Assembly: GCA_965276675.1 (NCBI GenBank)
Contig: OZ255624.1
Location: 3,534,001-3,598,000 of the forward strand
DNA from: G965276675 sp965276675
Lineage (GTDB): Bacteria > Acidobacteriota > Terriglobia > Terriglobales > Acidobacteriaceae
Direction: 5' to 3'
Length of the DNA: 64,000 nucleotides
The notes under the pieces were generated by a model that saw nothing but the letters and a program-made list of their open reading frames with translations, ran no database searches and was not told where the DNA came from. Position numbers and translations under genes: made by a program. Each line of letters begins with the position of its first letter. Position 1 is the stretch's first letter. Below, piece by piece: positions 52,715 through 63,008 of the stretch.

Positions 52715-55700
52715 ATGATGCCGAAAGCCGATCGCGTTCCTCGCATCCGTGTGCCTGCATTCAGTTCTGAATGGATCTTTGGCGCTCGTCTGCTCTCTGT
52801 CTTGCTGCTCGTGGTGGCGGCTGCTTCCTCCGGCCTGCTGGCCCAGACATCGCCGATACCGGCGGGGCATGCGCGCATCCACTACTACCGGCCAGATGGA
52901 AGCTACGCGAGCTGGAGTCTCTATCCATTCTTTGCGACGACAGACCCGACGGGCAGCTTCTGTAACAGCGAGGATCACACTTCCGGCAATGACAGTTATG
53001 GCGTGTACTACGATGTGGGTGTGAACCCGTCACTGGACAACGGGCAGCTTGGGTTCATCATTCACAATTGCAGCACGGGCGTGAAGGACCCGGGGCCGGA
53101 CCAGCACCTGCAGGTCAACCAGTACAACGAGGGCTGGGTGATCTCAGGCGATGCGACGGTCTACACCACGCTTCCGACTCCCGCGCAGTTGCTGAACTCG
53201 GTTTTTGGCAAAGAGCAGGCGTATTGGCTGGACCGCACGCGCGTGCTGGTGCGACCAGAGTACTTCCAGAGCGGCTGGACTTATGCTGTAAACACGAGCC
53301 CGACGGGCGGCCTGCACGTGACCGACACCGGCGTGACAGGTGGAACGCAAATTGCTCTTACGCAGGGTGGCAGCCTGACTGCGGACGAGCTGGCGCGGTG
53401 TCCGCAGCTGGCGAAGTACGCGGTTCTGCAGATGCCGGCATCCGTGCCGCTGTCGACGTTGAAGCAGGCACTCAAGGGGCAGGTTGCGCTTTCAGCCGTG
53501 GCTGCGGATGGCACGCTGAAGTATGCGACTGGGCTGCAGACGCCGGGGGTGCTGGACGATCTGTTTTATTACGGGGGCAGGTTGGGCGTGGTCTTTCATC
53601 ATCCGCGGGAGCGGCAGTGGTTCGACTGGAGCGATGACGACAATGCGGCGGTGAAGCTGAAGCTCTGGGCACCGACGGCGCAAGGCGTTTCGGTGCAGAT
53701 CTTCAATCACGCGATGGACGCAACGCCATCGCAGACGATTGCGATGCACGAGCACAGAGGCGTGTGGGTGGCGCGCGGCGATGAGGACTGGCGCGATAAG
53801 TATTACCTCTTCAGCGTGCAGGTATATGTTCCGGCTGACAAGGCAGTGGAGACGAACCTGACCAGCGATCCGTACTCCATTGACTTAGCGCTGAATGGGA
53901 CGAAGAGCCGCATCACCGATCTCGAGTCCGCGGAGGCCAAGCCGATCGGCTGGGATTTCCTGCCCACTCCCAATCTGCGCAGCGTAAGTGACCTGAGCAT
54001 CTATGAGCTGCACGTGCGCGACTTCAGCATCGGAGACTCGACGGTGCCGGAGAGAGATCGCGGAACCTATGATGCGTTTGACGACCTGAGTTCGGATGGC
54101 ATGCGGCACCTGCGGTCGTTGGCCGCCTCCGGAATGAAGGCGGTGCACATTTTACCGAGCTTCCACTTCGCCAGCATCAACGAAGACAAGTCGACCTGGA
54201 AAACGACCGGCGACCTGTCGCAGTTCCCTCCTGCGAGCGACCAGCAGCAGGCGGCGGTGACAACGATTCAGAGCAGTGATGGTTACAATTGGGGTTACGA
54301 CCCGGTGCACTATATGGCGCCCGAAGGCAGTTATGCAGTGAATCCGGACGACCGAGTGCGGGAGTATCGCACCATGGTCAAGGGGCTGCATGTTTCGGGA
54401 CTGCGCGTGATTCAGGATGTGGTCTTTAACCACACCAATGCGGCGGGAGAGGGGCCGAACTCAAATCTGGACGAGGTGGTGCCGGGCTACTATCACCGGC
54501 TGGATAGCGACGGTGGACTGCTGACCGGGTCGTGCTGCCCGGATACAGCCAGCGAACACCGCATGATGGAAAAGCTGATGATCGACACGCTCGTGCTGAA
54601 CGCGCGCGAGTACAAGGTCGACGGCTTCCGCTTTGACATTCTGAGCTTCCACTTCGTCTACAACCTGCAGCATATCCAGCAGGCGCTGGCTGCGCTGACG
54701 CCGGAGAAGGATGGCGTGGATGGGTCAAGAATTTATCTGTACGGCGAGGGCTTCAACTTCGGCGACACCGCCAACAGCCAGATCGGGCCGAATGCGAGCC
54801 AGGTGAACCTCTATGGCAACGGGATTGGCACCTTCAACGACCGTATCCGCGATGGCGTGCGCGGCGGCAGTCCGTTTACGGATGAGCGGGTGCAGGGATT
54901 TGCAACCGGACTGGCTACAGATTCGAGTGACTACACCAACGGAAACACCGGGCAGACCGACCAGGTGAATACGCTACTGCAGTATGCGGACTGGATCCGC
55001 GTCGGGCTGACGGGCGATCTGCGCGATTACACATTTACCGACCGGACCGGCGCAACGGTGAAGGGGTCGCAGGTGGACTACAACGGGCAGCCAACCGGTT
55101 ACACGGCCAGTCCAGTGGAGGCGGTGAACTACTGCTCGGTCCATGACAATCAAGACCTGTTCGACGCGGTACAGTTGAAGTCGAGCTTCGGCGATGACAT
55201 TGCCACTCGTGAGCGGCGGCAGGTGCTGGCGATGAGCCTGATCGCGCTGGCGCAGGGCGTGCCGTTCTTCCAGGCGGGCGATGACCTGCTGCGGTCGAAA
55301 GACATGGACCAGAACAGCTACGATTCCGGGGACTGGTTCAACAAGATCGACTGGAGCGGCAGGACGGCAAATTGGGGCATTGGGCTGCCGCTGGCGAGCC
55401 AGAACATGGCGCAGTGGCCCCTAATGCAGCCGCTGCTCTCGAACCCGGCGTACACGCCGCTGCCGGCAAATATCGCAGCGAGCGCGGCTGCCTTCCGGGA
55501 GTTGATGGCGATCCGGTATAGCTCGGGATTGTTCCGCATGCGGAGCTTCGATGAGGTGCAGCGGAACCTACAGTTCCTGAACACCGGGCAGCGGCAGACG
55601 CCGGGGCTGATCGTGATGAAGCTCGACGCAAACGGCGGCCAATACGGCAGGTTCAAGCATCTGCTCGTCGTCTTCAACGCGACCCACGCGACAGCGAATT

Positions 55701-55858
55701 TTACCGACGCACGGCTCCAGGGTTTGCAGCTGCAGTTACATCCAGTGCAGGGGCGGTCTGCGGATCCGGTAGTGCGGGGCGCTTCCTTTGACGGCAGAAC
55801 GGGAACCGCAACGGTGCCGGCGCTAACAACCGCCGTTTTCGTGAGTGAGACGGAGTAG
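52715..55858 (+). CDS. Pullulanase-type alpha-1,6-glucosidase (GH13)
   Basis: Debranches pullulan, starch or glycogen-type alpha-glucans. The 1047-residue exported protein has a signal peptide (LLSVLLLVVAAASSGLLAQ) and an N-terminal PUD/CBM41-like module (ARIHYYRPDGSYASWSLYPF). A CBM48-like region follows (KLKLWAPTAQGVSVQIF), then a GH13 domain with all four regions: VIQDVVFNHT, VDGFRFDILSFH (nucleophile Asp), IYLYGEGFNF (acid Glu) and YCSVHDNQD. The C-terminal beta domain follows. The ATG at 52715 is chosen; in-frame codons before it run back into repeat element C. A terminator follows. Confidence 0.92.
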   Translation: MMPKADRVPRIRVPAFSSEWIFGARLLSVLLLVVAAASSGLLAQTSPIPAGHARIHYYRPDGSYASWSLYPFFATTDPTGSFCNSEDHTSGNDSYGVYYDVGVNPSLDNGQLGFIIHNCSTGVKDPGPDQHLQVNQYNEGWVISGDATVYTTLPTPAQLLNSVFGKEQAYWLDRTRVLVRPEYFQSGWTYAVNTSPTGGLHVTDTGVTGGTQIALTQGGSLTADELARCPQLAKYAVLQMPASVPLSTLKQALKGQVALSAVAADGTLKYATGLQTPGVLDDLFYYGGRLGVVFHHPRERQWFDWSDDDNAAVKLKLWAPTAQGVSVQIFNHAMDATPSQTIAMHEHRGVWVARGDEDWRDKYYLFSVQVYVPADKAVETNLTSDPYSIDLALNGTKSRITDLESAEAKPIGWDFLPTPNLRSVSDLSIYELHVRDFSIGDSTVPERDRGTYDAFDDLSSDGMRHLRSLAASGMKAVHILPSFHFASINEDKSTWKTTGDLSQFPPASDQQQAAVTTIQSSDGYNWGYDPVHYMAPEGSYAVNPDDRVREYRTMVKGLHVSGLRVIQDVVFNHTNAAGEGPNSNLDEVVPGYYHRLDSDGGLLTGSCCPDTASEHRMMEKLMIDTLVLNAREYKVDGFRFDILSFHFVYNLQHIQQALAALTPEKDGVDGSRIYLYGEGFNFGDTANSQIGPNASQVNLYGNGIGTFNDRIRDGVRGGSPFTDERVQGFATGLATDSSDYTNGNTGQTDQVNTLLQYADWIRVGLTGDLRDYTFTDRTGATVKGSQVDYNGQPTGYTASPVEAVNYCSVHDNQDLFDAVQLKSSFGDDIATRERRQVLAMSLIALAQGVPFFQAGDDLLRSKDMDQNSYDSGDWFNKIDWSGRTANWGIGLPLASQNMAQWPLMQPLLSNPAYTPLPANIAASAAAFRELMAIRYSSGLFRMRSFDEVQRNLQFLNTGQRQTPGLIVMKLDANGGQYGRFKHLLVVFNATHATANFTDARLQGLQLQLHPVQGRSADPVVRGASFDGRTGTATVPALTTAVFVSETE

Positions 55859-55885
55859 CGGAGCGGCCGGAATTGCCGGGGAGCA

Positions 55886-55913
55886 GGGGCGCGAGAGATC
55901 GCGACCCTTTTTT
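55886..55913 (+). terminator. Rho-independent terminator after the pullulanase gene
   Basis: The stem GGGGCGCGA pairs with TCGCGACCC (one internal mismatch, four-base loop) and is followed by TTTTTT. It lies 27 bases after the stop. Confidence 0.78.
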
Positions 55914-56053
55914 GAGCGCGTAAACAATTGGGGCTGAGAATATCTAGCTTTCGGGTTAGATGTAAGCGGAACGCCACACCTTTGTCATTCCATCGCCGTA
56001 CTTAAAAAAGAAACGGCAAAGCCACACTATGATGGGTTCTAGTGAGGGTCCGC

Positions 56054-58603
56054 ATGCGTCGTCTCTTCCAATCGTTTCTCGTCATCGTGAGCTGCATTTT
56101 TTTGGGCTTGCTTGCCGCATGTGGCAGCTCTAGCAGCCCGGATTTCTCCTTAGCAAGTAGCGCGGTCACCGTGAGCCTGGCGACGGGAGCGACCGCGACT
56201 GTGAACGTGAGCGCAAACGCGACCTCCGGAACGGGTAGCCCGATAAGCGTGACCCTTGAGGGATTGCCGGCCGGAGTGACCGCATCACCGGCAACCCTCA
56301 GTATTCCGATCGGCTCTTCCCAGACCGTGACGCTCACGGCTACCTCCGGCGCGACCCAAGGAACTGCGACGGTTACGTTGACCGGCATCCTCGGCTCGAA
56401 GAGCCATACCGCCTCGTTCATGCTGGCCGTGGCGCCGCCCGCGCCCCCGCCTGACTTCTCCTTGTCTGTGATTCCAGCGACTCTCTCCTTCGCGGCTGGC
56501 GCCACGAGCGCACCAGTGACCGTGACTGCGACCGCAGCAAATAGATTTGCAGGCTCTGTTGCGGTGACGTTTGCGGGCTTACCAGCCGGAGTGACTGTAT
56601 CCCCGTCCACGCTGACCCTGACACCCGGAACCGCGCAGAACGTGACCTTCACAGCGCCCGCAACGGTCGGCGCTGAAGCGAGCACTGTGATCTTTACCGG
56701 CACTTCAGGGTCATTGAGTCACACGGGATCGTTGGCACTGAACGTCACAGCAGCGCAGCCACCGCCCGCGATGGACTACACGGTCACGGTCGCGCCCACG
56801 GCTTTGACATTGACGGCGGGCGCTCCGGCGCAGAACGTCACGGTGGCAACGGCTGCGGTGGGCGGCTTCAGCGGGAATATAACCTTTACCATAACTGGCT
56901 TGCCGAATGGGATCACGGCCACTCCGGCTAACTTCATCCTCGCACCTGGCACGCCGCAGAACGTGGCGCTGACGGCTGCGAATGGAGCTACGGTCGGTGC
57001 ATCCACGGTTATGTTTGCGGGGAGCTCAGGATCACTGAATCACGCGGCAACACTGGCGCTGACGGTTGCGGCAAAGACAACGGATGTCACGACGTATCAC
57101 TATGACAATTTGCGCACGGGTCTAAATGCGAACGAGACGCTGCTGACATTAGCGAACGTTAACGCGGCAAGCTTTGGCAAGCTCGGCTTTGACCAGGTGG
57201 ACGGCAAGGTGGATGCGCAGCCGCTGTATCTATCTGGTGTTACGGTCGCTGGCACTGTGCACAATGTTCTCTACGTCGCGACGCAGCACGACAGTGTTTT
57301 CGCGTTCGATGCGGACAGTGGAGCGCAACTGTGGCAGAGCTCCATCCTGGGCGCCAACGAGATGACGAGCGACGACCATAATTGCAACCAGATCACGCCG
57401 GAGATTGGCATTACCGCAACACCGGTGATCGATCGCAAGCAAGGAGCCAACGGGACACTCTTTGTTGCCGGTATGAGCAAAGATGCTGGTGGCGCTTACC
57501 ATCAGCGGCTCCATGCACTCGACCTTACGACGGGCAAGGAGCAAGCGGGTAGCCCGACGGAGGTATCGGCGAAGTATCCAGGAACGGGCGCCACCAGCCA
57601 GAATGGAATGAACATTTTCAACCCGGGCGTGTATGCAGAGCGCGTAGGGCTGTTGTTGATGAACGGAACGATCTATACGGGATGGACATCCCACTGCGAC
57701 CAGCCCAATTACACCGGTTGGATCATGGCCTATAGCGAATCGACACTGCAGCAGACACAGGTGCTGAACCTGACACCAAATGGCAGCGATGGTTCAGTCT
57801 GGATGAGCGGGCAAGGCCTGGCTGCGGACAACAGCGGCAACATCTACTTGCTCGATGCCAACGGCACATTTGACACGGCACTCGATGCCAATGGCTTCCC
57901 GGTCAACAAGGACTACGGCAACACCTTCCTGAAGCTCTCAACGGCGAACAATTCGCTTGCCGTGGCGGATTACTTCGAGCCAAGCAATGGTGTAGCGGAA
58001 TCGGCTGTCGACCAGGATCTGGGCTCGGGTGGAGAGCTACTGCTGCCCGACCTTCCAGGAGCGAATGGCGCGACGCTGCATTTGGCCGTTGGTGCGGGTA
58101 AAGATACAAACATCTACTTCTTCAACCGCGACAACCTCGGCAAATTCAGCCCGACACAAAACAACGTGGCAGCAGAGTTGATCGGCGCACTGGCCCAAGG
58201 GGCGTGGTCCTCTCCGGCTTACTTCAACAACACCATCTTCTACGGCGGCCGGGCGGATACGCTGAAGTCCTTCCAGGTAGTTAATGCACAAGGGGCAGTG
58301 GCGCCGGCACTCACCGGGCACTCGGCTGCCGTGTATCCCTATCCGGGTACCACGCCAACAGTAAGCGCGAATGGCACGCAAAGCGGGATCGTCTGGGCAG
58401 TTGAGGATAGTCTGACGGCACCGGGGGTGCTGCATGCATACGACGCTACCGATCTAACTAAGGAGCTCTACAACAGCAACCAGGCTGCAAGCGGGCGCGA
58501 TAGCTTTGGGAACGGGAACAAGTTCATCACGCCGGTTATCGTCAACGGAAAGGTCTACGTGGGCACGCAGAACGGAGTGGCGGTCTTTGGCGAGTTGCAC
58601 TAA
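56054..58603 (+). CDS. Lipoprotein with three Ig-like repeats and a beta-propeller-like domain
   Basis: An exported lipoprotein of 849 residues. The signal ends in a lipobox (LGLLAACGSSSS, Cys about residue 25). Three homologous repeats of roughly 100 residues follow (about 30-345), each with TASPATLSIPIGSSQTVTLT-like and GLPAGVT/GLPNGIT motifs. A propeller-like domain then begins VTTYHYDNLRTGLNANETLLTLANV, with PQQ-type units such as VLYVATQHDSVFAFDADSGAQLW. It is probably anchored in a membrane with its propeller outside. The function is unknown. The ATG at 56054 fits a compact signal peptide; a GTG four codons earlier is possible. Its stop abuts repeat element B. Confidence 0.82.
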   Translation: MRRLFQSFLVIVSCIFLGLLAACGSSSSPDFSLASSAVTVSLATGATATVNVSANATSGTGSPISVTLEGLPAGVTASPATLSIPIGSSQTVTLTATSGATQGTATVTLTGILGSKSHTASFMLAVAPPAPPPDFSLSVIPATLSFAAGATSAPVTVTATAANRFAGSVAVTFAGLPAGVTVSPSTLTLTPGTAQNVTFTAPATVGAEASTVIFTGTSGSLSHTGSLALNVTAAQPPPAMDYTVTVAPTALTLTAGAPAQNVTVATAAVGGFSGNITFTITGLPNGITATPANFILAPGTPQNVALTAANGATVGASTVMFAGSSGSLNHAATLALTVAAKTTDVTTYHYDNLRTGLNANETLLTLANVNAASFGKLGFDQVDGKVDAQPLYLSGVTVAGTVHNVLYVATQHDSVFAFDADSGAQLWQSSILGANEMTSDDHNCNQITPEIGITATPVIDRKQGANGTLFVAGMSKDAGGAYHQRLHALDLTTGKEQAGSPTEVSAKYPGTGATSQNGMNIFNPGVYAERVGLLLMNGTIYTGWTSHCDQPNYTGWIMAYSESTLQQTQVLNLTPNGSDGSVWMSGQGLAADNSGNIYLLDANGTFDTALDANGFPVNKDYGNTFLKLSTANNSLAVADYFEPSNGVAESAVDQDLGSGGELLLPDLPGANGATLHLAVGAGKDTNIYFFNRDNLGKFSPTQNNVAAELIGALAQGAWSSPAYFNNTIFYGGRADTLKSFQVVNAQGAVAPALTGHSAAVYPYPGTTPTVSANGTQSGIVWAVEDSLTAPGVLHAYDATDLTKELYNSNQAASGRDSFGNGNKFITPVIVNGKVYVGTQNGVAVFGELH

Positions 58604-58715
58604 AGCATTTCTCCTGTTGCTATATATGCGCCGAGTTGCTCTCAACGTGGCCTTTCTTTAGGAAGGGCCACACAAATATATGCTCGCCGGGCTACACCTA
58701 CAGGAGAAATGCTTT
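58602..58715 (+). repeat. 114-bp palindromic element, copy B
   Basis: A perfect 15-base terminal inverted repeat (AAAGCATTTCTCCTG and CAGGAGAAATGCTTT) flanks an internal hairpin at 58647-58671 (GTGGCCTTTC and GGAAGGGCCAC). The first bases overlap the TAA stop of the lipoprotein gene. Same orientation as copy A. Confidence 0.88.
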
Positions 58716-58819
58716 GAGCGTTAGAACAGCCGCTATTGCTGCAAGCGAGATGCCGAAAATCGGGAGTACGCCTTTCGCCGTTCTGGCACATGGCGCAACC
58801 GATCGTACAATCAGAGCCT

Positions 58820-59473
58820 ATGGAACTCTCAGCAGCGGAACGCGCAAAGCGCATCAAGCTCATCATCTTTGACGTAGACGGGGTTTTGACCGACGGCGGT
58901 ATCTGGATCTTTCCCACGCATGAAGGGGCGAGATCCACAGACGAGCATGCGAAAGAGATGGAGGGCAAAGGCGGGTATGCCATTCACTCGGCGACGATGA
59001 TCGAGGCAAAGGGCTTTAACGCGCAGGATGGCGCGGGGATTTCACTGGCGCGCCTGGGCGGGATGAAATGCGGGATCATAACCAAGCGCATCTCGGAGAC
59101 GGTGGCATTGCGCGCGCGCGACCTGAAGTTGGAATACGTGTACATGGGACAGGCATTCAAGATGAAGGCAGTGCGCGAGATCATGCAAAAAGAAAAGATC
59201 ACGCTCGAAGAGATTGCGTACGTGGGCGATGACGTGATCGACCTGCCAGTGATGCGCGAGTGCGGCTTTGCTGTTGCAGTGGCGAATGCGCGGAAGCAGG
59301 TGAAGGCGGCCGCGCATTACGTAACACCAAGTGAGGGTGGGCATGGCGCGGGACGAGATGCCGTGGATTTCATTCTTGAAGCGAAGGGCCTGCTGAGCGA
59401 ATGCATTGAAAAGTACATCGACGAGCGCAACCCGATTGCGAAGTCGATGGACATCGGTCAGGGGAATGCATAG
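58820..59473 (+). CDS. KdsC-like HAD phosphatase
   Basis: HAD-superfamily C0-type phosphatase resembling KDO-8-phosphate phosphatase, acting in lipopolysaccharide KDO synthesis in the known family. The 217-residue protein has motif I IIFDVDGVLTDGGIW, the GFNAQDGAGISLARLGGMKCGIITKR block, and motif III YVGDDVIDLPVMRECGFAVAVANA. Relative to ordinary KdsC it has an insertion of about 25 residues after motif I (FPTHEGARSTDEHAKEMEGKGGYAI). Start at 58820 or, less likely, ten codons earlier at 58790. No other KDO gene is in the window. Confidence 0.85.
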   Translation: MELSAAERAKRIKLIIFDVDGVLTDGGIWIFPTHEGARSTDEHAKEMEGKGGYAIHSATMIEAKGFNAQDGAGISLARLGGMKCGIITKRISETVALRARDLKLEYVYMGQAFKMKAVREIMQKEKITLEEIAYVGDDVIDLPVMRECGFAVAVANARKQVKAAAHYVTPSEGGHGAGRDAVDFILEAKGLLSECIEKYIDERNPIAKSMDIGQGNA

Positions 59474-59817
59474 GGCAGTTTCTAGCCACAAAAGCGAATA
59501 GCCCAAGCTGCTGTTAAGATAGCGAGCCGGCAACGAGAGCGCGTCTGAGCTAGGGACGATCTCGCGCTCCGCTGTGGCAGGCGCATACAACGATAGCTGT
59601 ACTTCTGTAGATACATAGTGAATTCCGCCCTGCTGTTCCGCTTTTTAGCTTGAGAGTACTTACGGCGGTACTGATGCATAGACGATTACATTAGGACATG
59701 CAGTCCAAAGGCCCAGATGACCAAAAACTCTCAGGCAGGAACTGACTTATCTGAAAATAATTCAATCAAAGTTGTTCCGCATTTCCCGGTCATGCTACGG
59801 TGAGTTGAGGCGAAGAG
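59474..59817. other. Gene-free stretch
   Basis: These 344 bases follow the KdsC-like gene and contain no supported gene or clear hairpin terminator. Confidence 0.35.
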
Positions 59818-59937
59818 ATGGAGAACTCAGAGTTGACGAAGTTGCAGCTAGTCGCGCTGGTGATGATGGTGCTCATGGCCATCCCGGTGATCGTGGCGTC
59901 CACTCACCAGGTTACTGGGATGCTGAATACTTCCTAG
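59818..59937 (+). CDS. Possible 39-residue membrane peptide, antisense to the ureG 3' end
   Basis: The frame begins [18 protein letters not shown], followed by [10 protein letters not shown], with one predicted helix (about 9-27) and a weak GAGG eight bases upstream. About 90 of its 120 bases lie opposite the His-rich end of ureG, whose CAC/CAT codons read as GTG/ATG on the other strand. The hydrophobic helix may therefore be a by-product of the His tail. Kept at low confidence. Confidence 0.25.
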   Translation: MENSELTKLQLVALVMMVLMAIPVIVASTHQVTGMLNTS

Positions 59938-60567
59938 AACACGGTCAGCTCCCTGCTGCAATTGATGGGAAACCCAAGCAACAACCTCATCCAAACCGTA
60001 CTCGTGCTTCAAATCGGTAAAAAGGAAAGGCCTCTCTCCGCGCATTTTCTTGGCATCGCGGTCCATCACAGCGAGCGAAGCCCCGACCTGTTCCGCCAGA
60101 TCAATTTTGTTGATGACAAGCAGGCTTGACCGGACAATGCCCGGACCACCCTTGCGCGGGATCTTGTCGCCACCAGCGACGTCGATGACATAGATCCACT
60201 CGTCGACAAGTTCGGGACTGAAGGCGGCGGCGAGATTGTCCCCACCGCTCTCCACGAAAATCAATTCGAGGCTCTGATGGGTCTTTTCGAGTTCGTCAAT
60301 CGCTTCCAGGTTCATCGATGCGTCTTCACGAATCGCGGCGTGAGGACATCCGCCCGTCTCCACACCGCGTATGCGAGAAGCATCCAACGTTCCTTGATGG
60401 ATGAGAAACTGGGCGTCCTCGAGAGTATAGATGTCGTTGGTGACGACAGCGAGGTCGGTGCTATTCTTGAGGCGTCGGCTGAGCGCATCTACAAGCGCAG
60501 TCTTTCCCGACCCTACCGGACCCGCAATGCCAATGCGATACGCACGATTTCTGAGAGTTTCAGTCAT
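59848..60567 (-). CDS. ureG: Urease accessory GTPase UreG
   Basis: GTPase that delivers nickel to apo-urease with UreD and UreF. The 239-residue protein has the P-loop [27 protein letters not shown], the nickel-site [16 protein letters not shown], and NKIDLA. It is about 30 residues longer than usual at the C-terminus, which ends in a His/Asp-rich tail ([12 protein letters not shown]). Such a tail could store nickel, a job often done by UreE, for which no gene is seen here. It follows ureC by 17 bases and is the last gene of the cluster. Confidence 0.93.
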   Translation of the reverse strand: MTETLRNRAYRIGIAGPVGSGKTALVDALSRRLKNSTDLAVVTNDIYTLEDAQFLIHQGTLDASRIRGVETGGCPHAAIREDASMNLEAIDELEKTHQSLELIFVESGGDNLAAAFSPELVDEWIYVIDVAGGDKIPRKGGPGIVRSSLLVINKIDLAEQVGASLAVMDRDAKKMRGERPFLFTDLKHEYGLDEVVAWVSHQLQQGADRVLGSIQHPSNLVSGRHDHRDGHEHHHHQRD

Positions 60568-60584
60568 ACACTTCTCTCTTTCAC

Positions 60585-62330
60585 TTAGAAAAGGAAATAG
60601 CGTTGTGCCATAGGTAGGTGCGTGGCAGGCTCGCAGGTTAGAAGCTCACCGTCTGCACGCACTTCATACGTTTCGGGATCTACTTCAATACTCGGTATTG
60701 CGGCATTGTGAATCATATCCAACTTGCCAACCGCACGGCAGCCTTCTACCGGGAGCAGCTTCTTTTTGAGGCCAAGTGACGTCAATGAATTCTCCGTGAT
60801 AGCTAGTTGCGAAGTGAAGAGCACGCTGGTCGAAGCCGGCGCGGCGCCAAAAGAGCCGAACATCGGACGGTAGAGCACTGGTTGCGGAGTGGGAATTGAC
60901 GCGTTCGCGTCACCCATCACGCTCCAGGCAATGAGGCCGCCTTTCACAATCATCTCCGGCTTCACACCAAAGAATGCGGGTTTCCACAGCACCAGATCGG
61001 CAAGTTTTCCAGCCTCGATGGAACCGACCTCCTTCGCGATGCCGTGGGTGCGCGCGGGATTAATTGTGTATTTGGAAACATATCGCTTGATGCGATGATT
61101 ATCGTTGCGTGCCGAGTCCTCAGGGAGGGCCCCACGCTGGACCTTCATCTTGTGCGCGGTTTGCCAAGCCCTGAGGACCACCTCTCCAACACGGCCCATG
61201 GCTTGCGAGTCGCTCGAGATCATCGAGAAGACTCCCAGATCGTGAAGGATGTCCTCCGCTGCAATCGTCTCAGGGCGAATGCGGCTCTCGGCAAAGGCCA
61301 CATCCTCTGGCACCAGTGGATTGAGGTGATGGCAGACCATAAGCATGTCCAGATGCTCGGCGATCGTGTTTACCGTAAACGGGCGCGTCGGATTGGTCGA
61401 CGATGGGAGCACGTTGGGAAGTGCGGCGATGCGAATGATATCAGGCGCATGACCACCGCCGGCCCCCTCTGTGTGATAGGTATGGATAGTGCGACCCGCG
61501 ATGGCAGCAATGGTGTCCTCAACGAACCCTGCCTCATTGATCGTGTCAGTGTGAATTGCGACCTGCACGTCAAAACGGTCGGCCACGCGCAAACAGGTAT
61601 CGATCGCCGCTGGAGTCGTTCCCCAATCTTCATGCAATTTAAGGCCACATGCACCCGCGTAGACCTGTTCTTCAAGTGGCCCGGGCTGTCCGGCATTACC
61701 TTTTCCAAGAAATCCAAAGTTGATCGGCCAGCTTTCAGCGGCTTCAAACATGCGCGCAAGGTTCCACGCCCCGGGCGTGCAGGTCGTCGCACAGGTTCCA
61801 GTCGCAGGACCGGTGCCCCCACCGATCATTGTTGTCACGCCATTGGATAGCGCTTCGAAGACTTGCTGCGGCGCAATAAAGTGGATGTGGCTGTCGATAG
61901 CCCCGGCAGTGACAATTAAATTCTCCCCGGCAATAACTTCTGTGGACGCGCCGACAACTAGCTCCGGATCGACTCCCTCCATCGTGGCCGGATTACCCGC
62001 TTTCCCTACCTTCACAATCCGTCCGTCGCGAACTCCGATGTCTCCCTTCACAATGCCCCAATGATCCACGATCAGGGCATTCGTGATTACCAGATCAAGA
62101 GCACTCAATTGCGCTTGGCCTTGATTTAGGATTACTTTGCGCAATGCACTGGAGCTCTGGCCCATACCGTCGCGGATCGTCTTTCCACCCCCGAAAACGA
62201 TCTCGTCCCCGTAGACAGTAAAATCACGTTCCACTTCCAGAATGAGATTGGTATCAGCCAATCGTACCCGGTCCCCCGTGGTTGGACCGTACAAGTCGAC
62301 ATAGGTACGCCGAGGAATGGACTGACTCAT
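60585..62330 (-). CDS. ureC: Urease subunit alpha (UreC)
   Basis: Catalytic subunit that hydrolyses urea to ammonia and carbamate. The 581-residue protein has all active-site segments: HIHFIAPQQ (nickel His pair), GLKLHEDWG (carbamylated Lys), [23 protein letters not shown], the flap MVCHHLNP (Cys-His) and [14 protein letters not shown] (nickel Asp). It ends MAQRYFLF as usual. The ATG at 62330 overlaps the stop of ureB (ATGA); a TTG five codons upstream is discounted. Confidence 0.96.
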   Translation of the reverse strand: MSQSIPRRTYVDLYGPTTGDRVRLADTNLILEVERDFTVYGDEIVFGGGKTIRDGMGQSSSALRKVILNQGQAQLSALDLVITNALIVDHWGIVKGDIGVRDGRIVKVGKAGNPATMEGVDPELVVGASTEVIAGENLIVTAGAIDSHIHFIAPQQVFEALSNGVTTMIGGGTGPATGTCATTCTPGAWNLARMFEAAESWPINFGFLGKGNAGQPGPLEEQVYAGACGLKLHEDWGTTPAAIDTCLRVADRFDVQVAIHTDTINEAGFVEDTIAAIAGRTIHTYHTEGAGGGHAPDIIRIAALPNVLPSSTNPTRPFTVNTIAEHLDMLMVCHHLNPLVPEDVAFAESRIRPETIAAEDILHDLGVFSMISSDSQAMGRVGEVVLRAWQTAHKMKVQRGALPEDSARNDNHRIKRYVSKYTINPARTHGIAKEVGSIEAGKLADLVLWKPAFFGVKPEMIVKGGLIAWSVMGDANASIPTPQPVLYRPMFGSFGAAPASTSVLFTSQLAITENSLTSLGLKKKLLPVEGCRAVGKLDMIHNAAIPSIEVDPETYEVRADGELLTCEPATHLPMAQRYFLF

Positions 62331-62659
62331 GCCTGCCTTCCCCAAAGATCATCCATGAGCTTTCCGTTGACAAGACCACGATGCCCAAAGACTTCGCGTG
62401 TACCACCAAATGCGACGAGTTGCACCTGTTTCTCATCTCCAGGCTCGATGCGTATCGCCATACCGGAGGGGATGTCGAGCCGCATCCCGTAAGCTGCATT
62501 CCGGTCGAACTCCAGAGCACGGTTCACCTCGAAAAAGTGAAAGTGGCTTCCGACTTGAATTGGCCGATCACCCATATTACGCACCACGAGAAGCGCGGTG
62601 CGCCTTTCAACATTGATCTCTATGTTGTCTGCGGATAGCAAATATTCGCCCACTTTCAT
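62327..62659 (-). CDS. ureB: Urease subunit beta (UreB)
   Basis: Structural subunit of 110 residues, normal for a separate bacterial UreB. Family markers are [42 protein letters not shown] and GFxHRGLVNG-like [10 protein letters not shown]. The stop overlaps the ureC start, indicating coupling that would balance subunit output. It lies 30 bases after ureA. Confidence 0.96.
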   Translation of the reverse strand: MKVGEYLLSADNIEINVERRTALLVVRNMGDRPIQVGSHFHFFEVNRALEFDRNAAYGMRLDIPSGMAIRIEPGDEKQVQLVAFGGTREVFGHRGLVNGKLMDDLWGRQA

Positions 62660-62689
62660 CGCTTTATCTCACTCCCAAGCGGCTTGTGT

Positions 62690-62992
62690 CTACTGAATCG
62701 GATCATGCAACGTCACCAGCTTTGTCCCGTCAGGGAATGTTGCCTCCACCTGGACTTCATGGATCATGCCGGCGACCCCATCCATCAAGTCTTCGCGGTG
62801 CAAGATGTTGCTTCCCAAGGCCATGATCTCCGTCACCCTCTTGCCATCTCGCGCGGCCTCCAGTACCTCTGCCGTGAGGATAGCCACTGCTTCCGGATAG
62901 TTAAGTCTGAGTCCACGGGCCTGGCGCCGACGCGCCACATCCGCGGCGACATAAATCAACAAACGCTCTTGCTCGCGTGGTGTCAGATGCAA
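62690..62992 (-). CDS. ureA: Urease subunit gamma (UreA)
   Basis: Structural subunit of 100 residues, the usual length. It begins [23 protein letters not shown] and contains [21 protein letters not shown], then [24 protein letters not shown]. Part of the ureFDABCG cluster; the gap from ureD is 16 bases. Confidence 0.96.
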   Translation of the reverse strand: MHLTPREQERLLIYVAADVARRRQARGLRLNYPEAVAILTAEVLEAARDGKRVTEIMALGSNILHREDLMDGVAGMIHEVQVEATFPDGTKLVTLHDPIQ

Positions 62993-63008
62993 CGGGCCAC
63001 CCCCATAA

